Shown here piece after piece: positions 51,295 to 60,045 of a DNA stretch of 64,000 nt. The stretch is from the NCBI RefSeq assembly GCF_005222835.1, contig NZ_STGA01000029.1:372001-436000 (forward strand). The letters run 5' to 3'. How positions within the stretch are numbered: the stretch's first letter is position 1; each line of letters opens with the position of its first letter. A model generated the notes under the pieces. The model worked only from the letters and a program-made list of their open reading frames with translations. It was not told where the DNA came from and ran no database searches. The position numbers and the translations under genes were made by a program. Source of the DNA: Rhizobium sp. FKY42. GTDB taxonomy: Bacteria; Pseudomonadota; Alphaproteobacteria; Rhizobiales; Rhizobiaceae.

Positions 51295-52947
51295 TCAGGC
51301 CCCGATATCCTGCTCACGCCCCTCCACCATGGCGGTCAGCGTGGAAAGCCTGTCCGCATCACGCGGCAGCTTGTCCATTCTAAGCCTTGAAATACGGGGA
51401 AACCGCATGGCAACACCGGATTTGTGTCGCGTTGAGCGGTTGATACCCTCAAAGGCTACTTCCAGCACGAAACCGAAACCCGGTTCTGCCCGGACCGAAC
51501 GGACCGGACCGAAGCGTTCCACCGTATTGTCGCGCACAAACTTGTCCAGAACCTCCAGTTCCGCATCGGTGAAACCGAAATAGGCCTTGCCAACCGGCAC
51601 CAGTTGCTCGCCGCCCTCTCCTTCCGCCCAGACGCCGAAAGTGAAATCGGAATAGTAGCTGGAGCGTTTGCCGTGGCCGCGCTGGGCATACATCATCACC
51701 GCATCCACATTGAAGGGATCACGCTTCCACTTGAACCACGGACCCTTGAGGCGACCGGCCTGATAGACGCTATCCTTGCGCTTGATCATCACGCCTTCGA
51801 CGACCGGATCGGGGGGAGCCAGTCTTAGCTGATCGAGTTGCAGCCAGCTTTGGAAGTCGATCAGCGGTGAAATGTCGAACCGGTCATGCGGCGCTTTTTC
51901 GATGACCTCTGACAGTTCCTCGCGCCGCCGAAGATAGCTGCGTGCCCGGATATCCTCGTCGCGATCGAACAACAGGTCATAGGCGCGCACGAAGGCCGGA
52001 TAATCCGCAATCATCTTCGCGGACACCGTCTTGCGGTTCAGCCGCTGCTGCAGATCGGAAAAAGTGCGGGTCGCGCTGTTGGAGCGGGCCGTGCCCCCCA
52101 CCAGCAGTTCGCCATCGATGACGCCCTCGAAATTGATCGCATCGATGACATCGGGAAAGGCGCCGGAAATATCATCACCGGAGCGGGAATAGAGCTTTTT
52201 TGTGCCACCAAAGCTCGACATCTGCACGCGGATGCCATCCCATTTCCACTCGGCGGCGTAGTCCTCAGGGTTCAGCTTGTCGAGATCGCCCTCTTCCACG
52301 GGATTGGCCAGCATGACCGAATGGAAGATGGCAGGCGTTGCGAGAACCGGCTTCTCGGCTTTGCCCTCCAGCCAGGCAAACAGCGGCTCATAGGGCGGCT
52401 CAAGTCCGTGCCACAAGGTTTCGATTTCGGTCACGTCTTTCTTCATGCCATCGGGACCGCTCATCTCCGCCAGCGCCTGCTTGGCAAGCCGTGCCGAGAC
52501 ACCGATACGCAGCGAACCGGTGGCGAGCTTCAGGAAAGCGAAGCGGCTGGAGTGATCGAGATGATCCAGCAGATCGCGCACGGCAGAACGAACCTCCGTG
52601 CGGCCCAGCGCATTCATGCGGGCCACGACCTCACCAAGGCGTGGCTGCTCGCCTTCGCTTACATGCTCCTTTTCGCCACCGTCCCAGATCAGCGATATCG
52701 TCTCGGCCAGATCGCCGACATAATCATAGGAATACTGGAAGAGCACCGGATCGAGCTTTTCCAGCGCCAGCTCTTTCAGCAGTGCAGGCTTGATGGCCTT
52801 GAGATCCAGCGCTCCGGCCAGAGCCGCCAACCCGTATCCACGGTCGGGATCAGGGGTGGAGCGGAAATAATCGGTCAGCAGCGTCAGCTTGCCATTGCGC
52901 GATGGGGTGAGAACCAGACGGTCGAGAAGCGTTGCGAAGGGTTTCAT
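51295..52947 (-). CDS. ATP-dependent DNA ligase (ligase-associated cluster)
   Basis: A 550-residue ATP-dependent ligase of the cisplatin-resistance/LigC-like type. The N-terminal helical domain is followed by the nucleotidyltransferase motif I EWKWDGIRVQ (the Lys of KWDG binds AMP, about residue 218), motif III-like GVIDGELLV, motif IV-V and the OB-fold end. It joins nicks using ATP and is a DNA repair enzyme beside the chromosomal LigA. The ATG 52947 is preceded by GAGG nine bases away; the longer reading to 53073 falls in the RIME-like repeat. The exonuclease upstream is its usual partner; a DEXH helicase and phosphodiesterase of the classical set are not here. Confidence 0.9.
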   Translation of the reverse strand: MKPFATLLDRLVLTPSRNGKLTLLTDYFRSTPDPDRGYGLAALAGALDLKAIKPALLKELALEKLDPVLFQYSYDYVGDLAETISLIWDGGEKEHVSEGEQPRLGEVVARMNALGRTEVRSAVRDLLDHLDHSSRFAFLKLATGSLRIGVSARLAKQALAEMSGPDGMKKDVTEIETLWHGLEPPYEPLFAWLEGKAEKPVLATPAIFHSVMLANPVEEGDLDKLNPEDYAAEWKWDGIRVQMSSFGGTKKLYSRSGDDISGAFPDVIDAINFEGVIDGELLVGGTARSNSATRTFSDLQQRLNRKTVSAKMIADYPAFVRAYDLLFDRDEDIRARSYLRRREELSEVIEKAPHDRFDISPLIDFQSWLQLDQLRLAPPDPVVEGVMIKRKDSVYQAGRLKGPWFKWKRDPFNVDAVMMYAQRGHGKRSSYYSDFTFGVWAEGEGGEQLVPVGKAYFGFTDAELEVLDKFVRDNTVERFGPVRSVRAEPGFGFVLEVAFEGINRSTRHKSGVAMRFPRISRLRMDKLPRDADRLSTLTAMVEGREQDIGA

Positions 52948-52989
52948 GGGTGAAGCCTCCGCGATGGGGCATGACGGAAGCCGCACACT

Positions 52990-53037
52990 CCCACCTCCCC
53001 TTGAGGGGGAGGTCGGCGCGCCGCGCCGGGTGGGGTG
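52990..53037. repeat. RIME-like palindromic element, left copy
   Basis: Holds CCTCCCCTTGAGGGGGAGG, which folds on itself, and then the GCGCGCCGCGC.. stretch and GGTGGGGTG. The sequence pattern is that of rhizobial intergenic mosaic elements. Confidence 0.65.
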
Positions 53038-53125
53038 ACAAGCGGTACGGCATGAGGAGGCCGGAGAGAACAAAGCGCTAGAGCAAGAAGGCGGACAGGC
53101 CGCACTCTAAAGAAGGTGTTGCTAT

Positions 53126-53173
53126 CACCCCACCCGCAGCTGCGCTGCGACCTCCCCCTCAAGGGGAGGTGGG
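53126..53173. repeat. RIME-like palindromic element, right copy
   Basis: An inverted copy of the element at 52990-53037: CACCCCACCCG.. then CCTCCCCCTCAAGGGGAGG. The two copies face each other over about 90 bp. Confidence 0.65.
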
Positions 53174-53218
53174 AACGGGTAGCGCCGTTGCAATCCTTCG
53201 CCATCGAAAGCGCCCTCA

Positions 53219-54229
53219 TCAATCCCCCTCGTCCTCATAGCCAACGAGATGCAGTGGTTTGGCAGGCAGGCCCTGAAGCTCGCACCAGCGCACCAGCGCC
53301 TCCTCCCGCCCATGGGTGACCCAGACTTCCTGCGGGGAGATCTCCCGGATTGTTTCCAGAAGCTCCGGCCAGTCGCAGTGATCGGAAATAACCAGCGGCA
53401 GTTCCACCCCGCCCTGCTTGGCGCGCTGGCGCACCATCATCCAGCCGGAGGCAAAGGCAATCAACGGCTCGTTGAAGCGCCGTGCCCAGCGATCCTGAAA
53501 GGCCGAGGGCGGGCCGACGACAATCGCGCCGTGGAAGGCAGAAGGGTCCTTCTTTTCGATGGTGGCAGGGCGCAGTTCCCCAAGCTCGATGCCCTGGCTC
53601 ACATAGTAATCGCAGAGCCTGGCCAGCGCGCCATGGATGAAGATGGGCTTGTCATAGCCGCAGTCCCGGATGAGACGAATGACGCGCTGCGCCTTGCCGA
53701 GCGAATAGGCTCCGACCAGATGCGTGCGCTCCGGGAACTGGCGGATGGACGCCAGCAGCTTGCGCGTTTCGGCCTTCGGGTCCGGGTGGTGAAAGACCGG
53801 CAGGCCAAAGGTGGCTTCGGTGATGAAGACATCGCAAGGCACCGGCTGGAAGGCATCACAGGTGGGATCGACACCACGCTTGTAATCGCCGGAGACGACG
53901 ATGCGCATTCCATCCTTTTCGATGGCGATCTGGGCCGAGCCCAGCACATGGCCGGCGGGATGGAAATGCACGCTCACGCCATCCACATCGATCACCTCGC
54001 CCCACTCGGCCACCTGCTGGCTTCGGGTGAAATCCTCGCCATAGCGCAGCGCCATGATATCCAGCGTCTGGCGGGTGGCCAGCACCTTGCCGTGGCCTGC
54101 ACGGGCATGATCGGAATGACCGTGGGTGATGAGCGCCCGTTCCACAGGGCGCACAGGATCGACATGGAAATTGCCGAGCGGGCAATAGAGCCCGGCAGGT
54201 GTGGGATGCAGCAGCGCCTCTGGTTTCAT
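53219..54229 (-). CDS. Ligase-associated DNA exonuclease (metallo-beta-lactamase fold)
   Basis: A 336-residue MBL-fold nuclease. The metal motif is THGHSDHAR (residues 35-43), later HFHPAGHVLGSAQ, SGDYKRG and the C-terminal beta-CASP-type ISDHCDWPELLETI. TIGR04122-type proteins of this class accompany the ATP-dependent ligase. It lies upstream of the ligase gene on the same strand, with the RIME-like repeats between them. A role in DNA end processing is inferred from the family. Confidence 0.9.
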   Translation of the reverse strand: MKPEALLHPTPAGLYCPLGNFHVDPVRPVERALITHGHSDHARAGHGKVLATRQTLDIMALRYGEDFTRSQQVAEWGEVIDVDGVSVHFHPAGHVLGSAQIAIEKDGMRIVVSGDYKRGVDPTCDAFQPVPCDVFITEATFGLPVFHHPDPKAETRKLLASIRQFPERTHLVGAYSLGKAQRVIRLIRDCGYDKPIFIHGALARLCDYYVSQGIELGELRPATIEKKDPSAFHGAIVVGPPSAFQDRWARRFNEPLIAFASGWMMVRQRAKQGGVELPLVISDHCDWPELLETIREISPQEVWVTHGREEALVRWCELQGLPAKPLHLVGYEDEGD

Positions 54230-54269
54230 GCGCTTGAAGATAGGCGTTTGCGAAGCGTTTAAAAGGCCT

Positions 54270-55784
54270 TCAGTTCGCCTTCTCTGCCACCGGCAGACGG
54301 ACGGGCTTCAACATCAAAGCGGCAATGAGACCGACAACGGCAAAGCCGACCGCAGTAAGGAACATGGGCTCGAAAGCATTCGCATAGGCATTGGCAATGG
54401 CCATGCGGGTGGCTTCCGGCAGTTTTGCCATCTGGTCCGGCGAAATGGCGGCAGCATTCTCGACACCGGGAATGCTGATGCCGTGCATATGCGAGGCAAT
54501 GACGGCGCCATAGACCGAGATGGCAATGGCCGCGCCGCCCATGCGCGTGAGCGTGACGGCGCCGGTGGCAGAACCGACATCGGCGCGCGGCGTGGCATTT
54601 TGCACCCCGATGATCGGCCCCTGCTGGCCAAGGCCCACAGAAAGCCCCTGCAGCAGCATGACGAGGGCAACCAGCACCAAGGAGCTTCCCGCATGCAGCT
54701 GGGAGAACAGAAGCAGCGTGACAATATTCAGCACCAATCCCGCCACCACGAAGGGCTTGTAGCGACCAGTTTTCGAAATAAGACGTCCGGCTGTCAAAGA
54801 ACCGATGACGATGCCGCCGGTGACGGCAATAAAGAACAGCCCGGCTTGCGTTGGCGAAAGGCCCGTCGTCATCTGCAGGAAGAGTGCGAAGTAATTGACC
54901 ATGCCGATGGCAACGCCGCCGGTCATAAGGGAGATGATGAGGAAGAGCGAAAAGGTGGAATCCTTGAACAAGCGAAGCGGAACGATGGGTTCCGGCACGC
55001 GACGTTCCACCATGACCCAGGCCACGGCGGCAAAGGTGCCAAGCGCGAAGACGGCCAGACTGCCGAGCGAGAAGATCGACCCGAACAGCGTAATACCATC
55101 CGTCAGCAGCACCACGCAGGTGCTGGCAGCGGCCAGCAGGATTGCACCGAGATAATCAATCTTCGGCTGACGGCTGGGGCGGCGGTTGGGCAGCAGAAAG
55201 ATGAGGCCCGCCAGCACGAAGATGCCGATGGGCAGATTGATGAGGAAGATGGAGCGCCAACCGAAGAGATCGCTCATCGTGCCACCGATCAGCGGGCCGA
55301 CGCTTCCCGAGGCCATGATGACAAGGCTGGAATAGCTTTGGTAACGCGCCCTCTCGCGCGGCTCGAAGAGATCCGCATTGATGGCAAAGATTGACACCAT
55401 GATGCCACCGCCGCCAAGGCCCTGGAAGACGCGCGCGGCGATGAGCGAATTCATCGACCAGGCCAGACCGCACAGCAAAGAGCCCAGGGTGAAGAGAGTG
55501 ACGGCACCGATGATGACGTATTTTCTGCCGAACAGATCGCCCAGCTTGCCATAGACAGGCATGACCGCGCTCATGGCCAGAAGGAAGGCAGAGCCCACCC
55601 AGCCGAACCTCTCCAGCTCACCAAACTCGCTGACGATCGTTGGCAGGGCGGTGGAAACGATCTGGTTATCGAGCGTGGCCATGAACATGGCCGTGAGCAG
55701 GAAGAGAAAGATGACGAGCCGCCGGGTGTGACTGGTCACCAGGGGAGGCAGCGGCAATTCGGCTGGGCGGGAAGACATGTCCAT
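54270..55784 (-). CDS. DHA2-type drug efflux MFS transporter
   Basis: A 504-residue transporter with 14 helices. Motif C is absent as usual in DHA2, but SALPTIVSEFGELERFGWVGSAF, YGKLGDLFGRKYVIIGA (motif A) and the central GDxxGRR-like loops place it with EmrB/QacA. It exports lipophilic drugs by proton antiport. AGGA lies eight bases before ATG 55784. It is divergent from a MarR gene and both probably read from the palindrome between them. Confidence 0.9.
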   Translation of the reverse strand: MDMSSRPAELPLPPLVTSHTRRLVIFLFLLTAMFMATLDNQIVSTALPTIVSEFGELERFGWVGSAFLLAMSAVMPVYGKLGDLFGRKYVIIGAVTLFTLGSLLCGLAWSMNSLIAARVFQGLGGGGIMVSIFAINADLFEPRERARYQSYSSLVIMASGSVGPLIGGTMSDLFGWRSIFLINLPIGIFVLAGLIFLLPNRRPSRQPKIDYLGAILLAAASTCVVLLTDGITLFGSIFSLGSLAVFALGTFAAVAWVMVERRVPEPIVPLRLFKDSTFSLFLIISLMTGGVAIGMVNYFALFLQMTTGLSPTQAGLFFIAVTGGIVIGSLTAGRLISKTGRYKPFVVAGLVLNIVTLLLFSQLHAGSSLVLVALVMLLQGLSVGLGQQGPIIGVQNATPRADVGSATGAVTLTRMGGAAIAISVYGAVIASHMHGISIPGVENAAAISPDQMAKLPEATRMAIANAYANAFEPMFLTAVGFAVVGLIAALMLKPVRLPVAEKAN

Positions 55785-55805
55785 GAAGCATTCCTGAATT
55801 TTGGG

Positions 55806-55831
55806 AATTCATGTGCTAAACGCACATAATT
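55806..55831. promoter_or_regulatory. Operator between the MFS and MarR genes
   Basis: ATGTGC-TAAAC-GCACAT with flanking AATT on both sides gives two 11-bp arms with one mismatch (55806-55816 and 55821-55831). It is the likely MarR site that controls both genes. Confidence 0.7.
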
Positions 55832-55874
55832 GTCAACGTCAAACGCGTGCCTTCAGCAGAAGCTTGAACGAAAC

Positions 55875-56411
55875 ATGCAGTTGATATACGGGTTCCACAT
55901 GCAGAAGGATCAGGCCACAATTCAGGGTGAGCAGAAACCGAACGCCGATGCTCTAAGGATCGGCGATACGATGACGCGTATGCGCCTGATGATGGGTCGC
56001 CGGGTGATCAGCCGCATTGCCATTGCGCGCGTTGCGCCGGGTCTTGATCTTTCGCAACTGGATATTCTGGATGTGGTGCATCGGCTTCGGGCGGAACAAC
56101 AGACCGTGACGGTGGGGGCCATTGCCGACGCCATGCGGCTTGATGCCTCCCGCGGCAGCCGGCTTGTGGCAGAACTGGTTGCCCGCGGCATCTTGCGGCG
56201 GGACGCCTGCCAGGAAGACGGACGTCGCTCGCTGATCCAGATCACGCAGGCGGGCGAAGCGCTGCTTTCGGAGTTGCGCAATGTCAAACAGGACATGATC
56301 GAAAGCGTTCTGGAAGATTGGAGCCCGCAGGAGCGCCACGCCTTCGGCACACTCTTCGAACGCTTTATCGACCGCTTCGACCAGATTTCGCATATTCCCG
56401 AACAAGACTGA
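55875..56411 (+). CDS. MarR-family regulator of the efflux pump
   Basis: A 178-residue (or 170 from ATG 55899) winged-helix regulator. The core is LDILDVVHRLRAEQQTVTVGAIADAMRLDASRGSRLVAELVARGILRR, then DACQEDGRRSLIQITQAGEALL, the MarR wing. No good Shine-Dalgarno sequence precedes either ATG. It is divergent from the MFS pump, the usual position of a local repressor that responds to the pump's substrates. Confidence 0.85.
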   Translation: MQLIYGFHMQKDQATIQGEQKPNADALRIGDTMTRMRLMMGRRVISRIAIARVAPGLDLSQLDILDVVHRLRAEQQTVTVGAIADAMRLDASRGSRLVAELVARGILRRDACQEDGRRSLIQITQAGEALLSELRNVKQDMIESVLEDWSPQERHAFGTLFERFIDRFDQISHIPEQD

Positions 56412-56466
56412 ACAACAGGCGGGCGAGGCTCTTCAGCGACACATGCGGACATAAAGGTCGAACACC

Positions 56467-56916
56467 CTAGGGCAGCCGCACGTATCGCTGGCGGACGACT
56501 TTACCCTCTGTCCATATGTCGCGCGGTGTGAAACCGCAGTTCTCGTAAAATTTCCTAGCTGGAACCGCTCCCGGACTACCTGCAACGAAGGTGTCCACAT
56601 AAATGCAAGCCTGCGCGGGTATTTTGGCAATGGCAGCATTTACAAGTGAATTGCCTACACCGAGGCGCTGAAAGGATGAACGAACCGCGAGCCAGCGGAT
56701 GGCATAGGTGTCGCCGCCACCCCCTATGATGACACCTCCCGCAAATTCGCGATCCCCATCATTTGTTCTTGCGCAGTAGGCCTGCTGCTGCGCAATCTTC
56801 CGGATCAGGACAGCATCGAAATCCGGCATGAGACCGAAGAGAGGCGCGACTTCCTCAGCCAGCCCAAGCCAAGGCTCTAAATCATCATGTACCGCCAAGT
56901 TGATTTGGATTTGCAT
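56467..56916 (-). CDS. GNAT family N-acetyltransferase
   Basis: A 149-residue acetyltransferase starting MQIQINLAVHDDLEPW, with GAGG six bases before ATG 56916 (ATGs further upstream lack one). Motif A is RWLAVRSSFQRLGVGNSLVNAAI (about residues 70-92), where QRLGVG binds the CoA pyrophosphate, and motif B is PARKFYENCGF. Acceptor unknown. Single gene. Confidence 0.82.
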   Translation of the reverse strand: MQIQINLAVHDDLEPWLGLAEEVAPLFGLMPDFDAVLIRKIAQQQAYCARTNDGDREFAGGVIIGGGGDTYAIRWLAVRSSFQRLGVGNSLVNAAIAKIPAQACIYVDTFVAGSPGAVPARKFYENCGFTPRDIWTEGKVVRQRYVRLP

Positions 56917-56931
56917 CCACGGCCTCGCCAT

Positions 56932-57317
56932 ATGCTCAGGTATTCTTAACAGACAGCGATGAGTTTGTCCGCAAAGGACCAAGCCCGGACGTCAACATTT
57001 CACCCGCTGAAGTCCGTTCTGGCCGTCGGCCATCCCAGCATGAGACATTCCGTTTGCCGCGCCCATTCCAGCCGCCAACCTGAAGAGCTCATCTGCCCCG
57101 CTCTCGCTTTGCCGCCGACATACCTGCTCGCTGCAAGGTTCGTCAGCTTCCTTGAAGAGTGCGCGTGGTCCTCAAGGTCCGTTCGCGGCTTGTGCTTCTG
57201 CTAATTGCCAGGCTGAGGCAAGGACTTCTCCTGACAGAGACGGGCAAGTTCATTGCCGCTGTTGGCTCTTTTACCGACAACTTCATCCCAAGCGAGCCGA
57301 AAAAGAACCCGCTCAAC
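56932..57317. other. Region without a supported gene
   Basis: About 385 bp of moderate GC. A 50-60-codon frame at about 57162-57338 runs into the MarR operator but shows no motif or start signal. I see nothing firm here. Confidence 0.4.
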
Positions 57318-57358
57318 ATTGACAACCAGGTTGTCTAAATGACAATCTGGTTGTCAAT
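57318..57358. promoter_or_regulatory. Large inverted repeat before the MarR-hydrolase operon
   Basis: Two 18-bp arms (57318-57335 and 57341-57358) match at 17 of 18 positions around TAAAT, with GACAACC-type half-sites repeated within each arm. It lies 17 bp upstream of the MarR start. Confidence 0.8.
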
Positions 57359-57375
57359 TGAGGCTGGAGATCGCG

Positions 57376-57828
57376 ATGGGACGTGAGAAAGACATCAAGG
57401 CGATCACCGACCTGATACGACCGGTGTTCCACGGGCTTTATAAAGCAGCCGAGCTGAACCTGAGGACGCGGTCGATTTCCGTACCACAACGCGGAATGCT
57501 TCAATGCTTGTTCGAACACGGCGCGCAAACCGTGCCAACGCTGGCCCAACGCCTGCTTGTCCAAAGGCAATTTGCTCTTCGTTTGGCCAATGAACTGGAA
57601 CACCTGAAACTGGTGGAGCGGGAAACAAATCCGGCTCACAAACGATCGGATCGATTTGGGGTGTCGGAAGAAGGCGTACGCCTGATTACCGAAGTGCTGG
57701 CGATGGAGGCCAACGTATCTTCGCAGGCACTACAGCAAACAACCGATGAGGAACTCGCCGCAGCGGTCAGGGTTCTCTCCGCGCTCCGGTCGTATTTTGG
57801 TGCGGAGCGGTCGGGTGAAGCTGACTAG
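57376..57828 (+). CDS. MarR-family regulator of the hydrolase
   Basis: A 150-residue winged-helix regulator starting MGREKDIKAITDLIRPVFH with GGAGA before the ATG. The DNA-binding helix region is TVPTLAQRLLVQRQFALRLANELEHLKLVER, the wing is TNPAHKRSDRFGVSEEGV. Its own large palindrome upstream suggests autoregulation. It overlaps the hydrolase gene by 14 bp, so both are made together. Confidence 0.85.
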   Translation: MGREKDIKAITDLIRPVFHGLYKAAELNLRTRSISVPQRGMLQCLFEHGAQTVPTLAQRLLVQRQFALRLANELEHLKLVERETNPAHKRSDRFGVSEEGVRLITEVLAMEANVSSQALQQTTDEELAAAVRVLSALRSYFGAERSGEAD

Positions 57829-58609
57829 AATAACAACAGTATCTGGCCCATGCGATTACTGGATGGGAGGCCAAGGCTCGCCCGTGTTGCTCGTCCATGG
57901 CGGCTGGGCGGGAGCCGAGGCGCACTGGGGTGCAGTATGGTTGGACCTGGCCAAGCAGCATACGGTGATTGCAATCGAACTGCCAGGCATATGGAGAGAT
58001 TTTGAGACATCGCTGGTCAACTACAACGACTATGCCAGCATCTGTGCGGACCTATTGGCTGCGCTCAAACTCCATGATGTAGCGGTTGTTGGAAATTCGC
58101 TTGGCGCAAGTATTGGATGGCAACTCGCATCGGACCGTCCTGACCTCGTTCGGCATCTGATCATGGTCGACGGTTTTCCTCCGAGAAAGCTTCCGATACG
58201 GAAAGTCCTCGGGGCTGTGCCTTTCCGTTCACTCGCCCTCAGGAGCCTTATTGCCAATTTCTATAGCCCCGCGGTGCTCAAGACCGCGTTTTGCGATCCA
58301 GCCAATGTACCGGATGCAATCCGAGCCAATCTCTCGCAATCGGGTTCCGACATGGCAAACATAATGTTTCGCCTCCTCTACTCCGTAACGAGCTCCCCCG
58401 ACCTGCTGTCGACCAAGATAGACTTCATCTGGGGCGAACAGGATGGTTTGCCGCAGCTAGGACTGGCCAGTGGCCGCAAGCTATGCTCTGCCAACCCGTC
58501 TTCTCGTATTTTCCCGATTGCACAGGCTGGGCATTTGCCACAGGTCGAGAACCCGATCGCCTTCATTACCGCAATACAACAGGTGCTCTCAGATGATGGA
58601 GAGGAATGA
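57815..58609 (+). CDS. Alpha/beta hydrolase
   Basis: A 264-residue enzyme starting at GTG 57815 inside the MarR gene end, with GGAG eight bases upstream. The nucleophile is Ser of GNSLGAS (about residue 94), the oxyanion turn is VHGGWAG, the acid Asp is in WGEQDGLPQ (about 213) and the His in QAGHLPQVENP (about 240). No signal peptide. It could hydrolyse an ester, lactone or haloalkane; the MarR link points to a small toxic or signalling compound as inducer. Confidence 0.85.
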   Translation: MKLTRITTVSGPCDYWMGGQGSPVLLVHGGWAGAEAHWGAVWLDLAKQHTVIAIELPGIWRDFETSLVNYNDYASICADLLAALKLHDVAVVGNSLGASIGWQLASDRPDLVRHLIMVDGFPPRKLPIRKVLGAVPFRSLALRSLIANFYSPAVLKTAFCDPANVPDAIRANLSQSGSDMANIMFRLLYSVTSSPDLLSTKIDFIWGEQDGLPQLGLASGRKLCSANPSSRIFPIAQAGHLPQVENPIAFITAIQQVLSDDGEE

Positions 58610-58870
58610 GAAACAATGCACCTCGAAGCAGCACCCACTCCCGCGCAAGACAGGACGGGAACGCACTAAAAGTCGCCGTTGCCTGCTCATCATCTATCGA
58701 CCTGGCCTTCCCTATAGGGACTCGAAACCAAGCAAAGCTGAAGATCCAATTTTCGAAGGGAACCCGATCCAAGCGCCGCAATCGACGCTATGCAGCCGAG
58801 ATCATTACTCGGCTGCAGGATGGGCACCCGCCTGGGCAGCAAGGTCAACGTCTTCCGGCTGGCGGGATTT

Positions 58871-58880
58871 TTATCTATAA
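58871..58880. promoter_or_regulatory. BioR box, distal
   Basis: TTATCTATAA, an exact match to the published BioR consensus of alphaproteobacteria, 117 bp before the bioB start. Confidence 0.75.
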
Positions 58881-58974
58881 AAATTTGCGGCTGAGATAAT
58901 GATTCACCGCAAGTCTCCGCGCCGAGGTTGCGATTCCGGCGGAGTTGTGCACTTATGCGCTCCTTCGTTCAAAA

Positions 58975-58984
58975 TTATAGATAA
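58975..58984. promoter_or_regulatory. BioR box, proximal
   Basis: TTATAGATAA, the reverse complement of the distal box, ends 12 bp before the bioB ATG, so the repressor would cover the ribosome-binding region or promoter end. Confidence 0.75.
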
Positions 58985-58996
58985 AATGGTAAAGCT

Positions 58997-60010
58997 ATGG
59001 ATCACGGCATCGTCAAGGCGGCAGAAGGAAGAACACAGGTGGCTGTCGGCAGCGTGAGGCTGGACTGGACGGTGGATGAAATCCTGGCGGTGCATCAACT
59101 GCCGTTGCTGGAGCTGGTCGGTCGCGCCAATGCCATTCACCGCGAGCATCACGATCCCAACAAGGTGCAGAAGGCGAGCCTGCTTTCCATCAAGACCGGC
59201 GGTTGCCCAGAAAACTGTGCCTATTGTCCGCAGTCCGCGCATCATCGAGAAGTGGACCTGACGAAGGACCGGCTGATGGATCCGGCCAAGGTGATCAGTC
59301 TCGCAGCCAAGGCCAAGGCGGCGGGTGCTGAACGATTCTGCATGGGGGCTGCCTGGCGCGAGGTGCGCGATGGCAAGGATTTCGATGCCGTGGTGCAGAT
59401 GGTGGAAGGCGTGAGGGATCTCGGAATGGAGGCCTGCGTCACGCTGGGCATGCTGAAGCCCCACCATGCGGCACGGCTGGCGGCGGCAGGACTGACCGCC
59501 TATAACCACAATCTTGATACAAGCCCGGAATTCTATAGCGAGATCATCACGACCCGCACCTATGAGGATCGGCTGGAGACACTGGCGACCGTTCGCTCCT
59601 ACGGCATCGATCTCTGCTGCGGCGGCATTATCGGCATGGGGGAAAGCCTGCGCGACCGCGCCTCTATGCTGCATGTTCTCTCAACGATGAATCCGCATCC
59701 GGAAAGCGTTCCGATCAATGCGCTGGTGCCGGTCGAGGGAACACCGCTCGGGCATCACACGCCCATTGATCCGCTGGAACTGGTGCGCATGGTGGCGACG
59801 GCGCGGATCGTGATGCCCACGTCCACGGTCCGCCTGTCGGCGGGTCGCTCCAGCCTGAACCGGGAGGCGCAGATCCTCTGCCTGATCGCCGGGGCGAATT
59901 CGGTATTCTATGGCGATAAGCTGCTGACCACGCCCAATGCCGAGCTTGGCGAGGATGCAGCCCTTTTCGGTGCTATTGGCGCACAAGTTCGGGATAATGC
60001 TTCGGCCTGA
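58997..60010 (+). CDS. bioB: Biotin synthase
   Basis: A 337-residue radical SAM enzyme that inserts sulfur into dethiobiotin. The [4Fe-4S] motif is [12 protein letters not shown] (Cys about 69, 73, 76), followed by the [2Fe-2S] ligands in [16 protein letters not shown] and CGGIIGMGE and the Arg of STVRLSAGR. Length is normal. Two BioR boxes lie upstream. The rest of the biotin genes (bioFDA) do not follow, so this copy stands apart. Confidence 0.96.
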   Translation: MDHGIVKAAEGRTQVAVGSVRLDWTVDEILAVHQLPLLELVGRANAIHREHHDPNKVQKASLLSIKTGGCPENCAYCPQSAHHREVDLTKDRLMDPAKVISLAAKAKAAGAERFCMGAAWREVRDGKDFDAVVQMVEGVRDLGMEACVTLGMLKPHHAARLAAAGLTAYNHNLDTSPEFYSEIITTRTYEDRLETLATVRSYGIDLCCGGIIGMGESLRDRASMLHVLSTMNPHPESVPINALVPVEGTPLGHHTPIDPLELVRMVATARIVMPTSTVRLSAGRSSLNREAQILCLIAGANSVFYGDKLLTTPNAELGEDAALFGAIGAQVRDNASA

Positions 60011-60045
60011 GACCATATGGCGGGAGAGCGGCCAAGGGAAGCCAC

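Larger units (their letters stand above)
58610..58996. other. Intergenic region before bioB
   Basis: About 390 bp. An open frame of 97 codons (58606-58899) starts inside the hydrolase end and shows no motif, so I do not call it. The part next to bioB holds two BioR boxes. Confidence 0.5.

Noticed and set aside
57162..57338. Short frame before the second MarR operon
   Set aside because: No start signal or motif, and its end lies in the operator.
58606..58899. 97-codon plus-strand frame after the hydrolase
   Set aside because: It starts inside the hydrolase end, has no motif, and runs over the distal BioR box.
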